Shown here piece by piece: positions 58,951 through 64,000 of a stretch of DNA of 64,000 nucleotides. The notes beneath the pieces are model-generated. The model saw nothing but the letters and a program-made list of their open reading frames with translations, was not told the origin of the DNA and ran no database searches. The translations under genes and the position numbers were made by a program. Origin of the DNA: Adiantum capillus-veneris. Its lineage: Eukaryota; Streptophyta; Polypodiopsida; Polypodiales; Pteridaceae. Each line of letters begins with the position of its first letter. The first letter of the stretch is position 1. The stretch is from positions 113,231,977 through 113,295,976 of the forward strand of contig CM043949.1 in assembly GCA_014529385.2 (NCBI GenBank). Reading direction: 5' to 3'.

Positions 58951-60267
58951 TCATCTTTTTCCGTAAGACCTCTGTATCACAGGATAAAAACTCTCTATTT
59001 CTTGATTTGTTGTGTTCATCACTATACGTTCATCCCCGTGCAGAGATGATAGTGTTTGATGAATTGGGTTTTTCGCTCCACAATTCATTGGTTCTCTAGG
59101 TGGTTCTAACAAGGCTTGTGCAGTCTCGATCATTCTCTGACACATTTCGAGTCTCTGCTTTTTCAATTCCATGTTTGGATAAGTCAACCACCGTTGTTCT
59201 TGTGTTTGGTTGCTCTTTAATCTCGCTTCGTAAGCTCTCATCAGTGCATCCAATGATTCGTGTACTTTGTCGACTAACATTGATCCCCCTAAGCTCACAC
59301 TCGTTGTCTCTTTGACGCTCTTCAGTTTTGACTTTTCAGAGTCCATTTCCTGTATTCCGTTTTGACTCTCAAGTTTCTCTAATTTGTCTTTTGTTTGTTT
59401 AAATTCCTCAGCTAGAATCGCATCTTGTTGTTCTTTTTTTAGTTTCATGTGTGCTTTCCTAGCTTTCCGTGTGATTCTATGGCTTCGTCGTCCTTGACTA
59501 GCCAATTCAGTCTCTGACTTTCCATTCTCTGGTTCTCTAGTGGTTTTCTTCGCTTGAGCTCTAGTAACAACTTGCGTTGGTATCAGAGTTTCATTTTCAC
59601 ACCCACTGCTAGTAGGAATCGACTCTAGCATGTTCAATGTCGTCTTTTGCACTTTGCTAGGATTCTTTGAGCAATCCTCAATGAAGTGAGTGACACCACA
59701 CTCTGTGAAATATGCATTTATTCTAATGATCTCTGTGTGTGGACAAACATTCATCAAATGGTCACCTTCACACTTATAACAGGGTCCTAATGCAGGTTTA
59801 TGTGTCCCTTGATTTGCCCTTTGTGGATAAGCTGGTCTTTGGCCTGACATCCCTCCATGAGCTATGAATATAAGTGTTCTTGCGTCCAAGCTATACCTCT
59901 CTTCACCTGAGGCGTGTGCGGTTGTTGGTGGTCCAACATTTCCCATCATGCTCCAAGGTTCTGGTTGTTTTGGTTCTTCAGGTGGATAATACACAGTAGG
60001 AGCCATGAGTGCACCGGAATCTTCGTAATAAGTCTGAATAGGCACTAAAGCTTGTTCTTCCTGATTCTCTAGGGTGGGTGCATATCTAATGCCCATTGGT
60101 CTCACTCCTAGTAAAGGTGGTTGTTGCCCCAATACCAGCTGTGGTCTTTCTATCCCCATAGGTCCTAGTACGTTTCCCGTTGGGTATCGAGGTACTGGAT
60201 GTACCTGAGGTGGTGCTATTTGAGGAGTGTTACCATGCACCGAGCGATTTTTTCCGAGCAAGGACAA
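58951..60267 (-). pseudogene. Host gypsy Gag, C-terminal part
   Basis: 438 open codons: Pro-rich start (PPQVHPVPRYP), zinc knuckle CYKCEGDHLMNVC near 59740-59785, a second imperfect CGVTHFIEDC, then a basic region (RRSHRITRKARKAHMKLKKE) and coiled-coil-like Glu/Lys stretch. The Gag core domain expected upstream is missing; sequence beyond 60267 is unrelated AT-rich DNA, so the element is probably truncated here and the first codon is not a genuine start. Confidence 0.8.
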
Positions 60268-61523
60268 ACCCGAGCAAGTGTTTGTACATAATATAGTAAT
60301 TTTTATCGTCCAAGAATATATTTATCGTTTGTTATATATTCATGAACCACAATAAAAAGGGTTATCAATGGATAGACTACCTCCTAAATTCCAAATGATC
60401 AAAGTTTACTTTTAAGAAAATAAACACAATATTTGAAAATATTATCCTCTCTTTTAGGCTCGCTTGGGCTTCACATCATGTTTGAGCATAGAGTAAGATT
60501 GATAGACTAATAAGAGCTTTGGTTGTGCACTTAATGCTCAAGCCATCGTAAGTTTCTCTTTGTAAGGTCATTCGTAGTGCTCCTATGTCTAGTACTTTGG
60601 TTCTTGATTGTCATTTATACTTGAGAGCATCTTAGACGCATCAATTTGATAGAAATTTATTACACCTCAGTTCATTTATACACCAATCTTCTTTTCCATG
60701 TCGTCTTGCCCTATCTATACTACAAGGCTGTGATCTTCATACAAAGACATCCTTCTTACACGACACATCGCCCACAAACACCATTAATTATGAAAGACTT
60801 CTTTTGTTACAATAAATCATGTTTTTCCTTAATTGACCAGTATAGAACTTTTTCAATCAATTTACAAAAACAAAAACCAAAATTTATAGAGTTCTATGCC
60901 TAAAATTTTCTTGAAAGGCATTGTCATAACTGGAAAAAAGTTAGTTGTATATAAATAAAATAATTACAATCTTTTTACCATACAATGTGACAACCTCAAA
61001 GCTTAGGGGCATGAGTCTTCATATGAAGAGCTTCTTTCACAAAAGATTGAAGTTGCTACTCCTTTCTATTTTGAATCATTGTTTGAAAATGTATGGCATA
61101 TGTCAAATATGAGGAAGGCCATAACATCCACCACTCAATGGACAAGCACATTATAATTTGAATATGCTTTACATACTTTCTCATAAGAAATATTCATGTA
61201 ACCACCAATTATAAGAGGTACATTCTACTCCAATCTATGAAGATCAAAGCCATGCCCTACTCTAAAAGGTAGTATTGGAGCCTTCTTCACATCTGGAATG
61301 ATAGTTTCCACAAGAGGAGAAACCGTTGTAGTGATTTTGCATACTAATGTTTTTGTGGGCAAAATGAAATCTGTTTCGAGCTTGTGTCTGCTAAAGATAA
61401 GGTTGTATGGAAATCTTACTAGCTGGATGAGGGAAAGAGCTGCATCGTATCAACAACGCATTGTTTTGCAATTGATCATGTCCCTCTACCATAAAGAATG
61501 ACGCTAAGTGAGAGAAGATTCTT

Positions 61524-61526
<3 letters not shown>
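60268..61526. other. Unassigned AT-rich DNA
   Basis: No credible gene or recognised repeat. The 5' LTR of the host gypsy element, expected here if it were complete, is not found. Confidence 0.5.

Positions 61527-61589
<63 letters not shown>
61527..61589. repeat. (TC)n microsatellite
   Basis: About 31 TC units. Confidence 0.95.
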
Positions 61590-62697
<1,108 letters not shown>

Positions 62698-63270
62698 GTA
62701 CCCATTTTTTATTTCCATTTTCCATTTTTTATAGCTGGGTACCCCCTACCGTAGGGAGACCTTAGCATTCCAATTCCGCACCAGCAAACCAAGCTGCAAG
62801 CGATGTCGATTTGTAGACTTAAATTCTATGACCACTGTACTTGCCACCTTCACAGCAACTCCAAGTGGGAGTCTACGCACCCGCTGCTTCTCTTACCCCT
62901 GCTTTGCACGACACCTTAAGCTGCCCTCACTAGTCGCATCTCGTTTAATTCACATTTTTATCAATAAACTCCAGCAGGTACCCACTCTTTGCTTGATTCT
63001 TGTCTTTAACGATTTAAAAAAATGAATCGTGGGAACATATTCTTTCAAAATGTGTAGCATATACTCTCTCTTTTTCCCTTTCTTTCTACTTGCCCATTCC
63101 CTCACCCGCCTCCTAACCTCATGTAGCCTCGAATAGTTCACACCCTACTCGCCTTCTGGCAAGTCGCCCACAACACATCTCCCTCTCCCTCGCTTGTCAT
63201 GGAACACTGGCCCCTCGTACCCTTATTGCTCACCCAGGTTCACATAGTACTATCATTGCCCTACTCTTCT

Positions 63271-64000
63271 ACTCGCCTCACAGATTCCCCTCCTGCTCGT
63301 TGATCGCTAACCGATATATAACCAAATCCGACTCGCTCTGATCACTCGACCACCTACTTGTCTCACCCTCTTGCCGTTTTTTATTTTTGCCAGCGGCTAT
63401 ATTCTCTTGCCAAAAATTCTTACATACTGGTAGTGTCGTTAAGAAATCCAATTTCAATACTACCCCAATATTCTCACCCTCATCCTCTCCAGGAATCCTC
63501 TATAGATTCCCTCTGATCAGTCATTTCTCCAAGATCAGCCACACATACTCTTGCCATACTGGCACATACTCTATCAGATTTTTTAAAAAAACTGAGAGAG
63601 AGAGAGAGAGGACTTCAGCGCCCACAGGCGGAAAGCAGGATGGATAGGGCGGAAGCATGCGGCCGGGGGGGGGGGGGGGGGGGGGTGTCTCGCCTCGCGG
63701 ATTGCCCTCCTGCTCGTTGCTCGTGCTTGCTCACCTACCTACACTTGCTCTGTCCTCTCCCTCTCATGCATGCACTAGCCCTATCTCCCCCTCTGGTCAC
63801 CCTAGCCAATCAACTTGCTTTGTCCATGAATGCCTTTACCACCTAGCCACCCGATTTACCCTCCTCCAGCCCTTGCCATCTCTTCCCACTCACCTTGATA
63901 GTCCCTACTCTCCACTCGGACCACTCTCAGTTTGTCGTTGCGCTTCCCCTGCTAGACTCGCTATGATCACCCTCGACCACCTTCTTGTATCACCCTCCTA
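63271..64000. repeat. CT-rich diverged direct repeats with G21 tract
   Basis: CTCGCCTCACAGATTCCCCT and following TCCTGCTCGTTG (about 63272-63304) recurs near 63690-63722. GACTCGCTCTGATCACTCGA with CACCTACTTGT.TCACCCTC (about 63330-63370) recurs at 63955-64000. A (GA)n at 63594-63611 and a run of 21 G at 63665-63685 lie between. No coding signal. Confidence 0.6.

Overview
This is a repeat-dominated stretch of a large land-plant nuclear genome. I found no intact host gene. The only host-derived sequence is a broken copy of a plastid-type peroxiredoxin II gene at the left edge. Everything else is LTR retrotransposons (Ty3/gypsy and Ty1/copia), one non-autonomous CACTA-type DNA transposon, long (GA)n/(TC)n microsatellites and unassigned AT-rich DNA. 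The plant Prx-II match, initiator-Met-tRNA-primed copia elements and Tat-lineage gypsy elements point to a land plant. The long GA/TC tracts and the kinds of gypsy elements suggest a fern, lycophyte or bryophyte rather than a seed plant, but that is an inference and I do not name a species.

Layout: 0-0.7 kb, peroxiredoxin pseudogene; 0.8-2.35 kb, cluster of GA/TC tracts; 2.93-4.27 kb, CACTA-type element; 4.9-6.06 kb, minus-strand chromodomain gypsy fragment; 6.2-9.2 kb, decayed plus-strand Tat-type gypsy; 9.5-11.8 kb, pair of ~350 bp direct repeats around minus-strand acidic ORF remnants; 12.0-16.1 kb, 5'-truncated minus-strand copia element (copy 1); 16.1-19.0 kb, plus-strand gypsy with LTR tail, primer site, leader ORFs and gag-PR; 19.2-25.2 and 36.4-60.3 kb, one very large minus-strand gypsy element ('host element') whose pieces are split by three younger insertions; 60.3-64.0 kb, non-coding DNA with GA/TC, G21 and CT-rich repeats.

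The nesting can be read from the sequence. A nearly intact Tat-type element (element A, 25186-36358, flanked by ATGG) sits in the 3' spacer of the host element. A complete copia element (39056-44218, flanked by AAGAG) sits in its integrase C-terminal region. A second gypsy element of a different, fungal-like clade (element C, 45482-55441, flanked by ACGT) sits in its integrase N-terminal region. In all three cases, removing the insert and one target copy leaves the interrupted reading frame open across the junction.

The most striking signal is a family of small ORFs of 70-72 codons that occur in pairs upstream of gag in three elements that are otherwise of different types (element A leader, element G leader, element C LTR). 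Two paralogous types keep their exact lengths and a common C-terminal pattern (hydrophobic-LP-hydrophobic then aromatic-rich), and differ by many synonymous changes. In element C the two ORFs overlap by ATGA. Other notable points are a retropepsin-like domain fused behind the integrase of the host element, a fivefold 22-bp palindrome array in its 3' spacer, a single in-frame UAG splitting the otherwise open polyprotein of element A, and an identical UAG shared by two copia copies.
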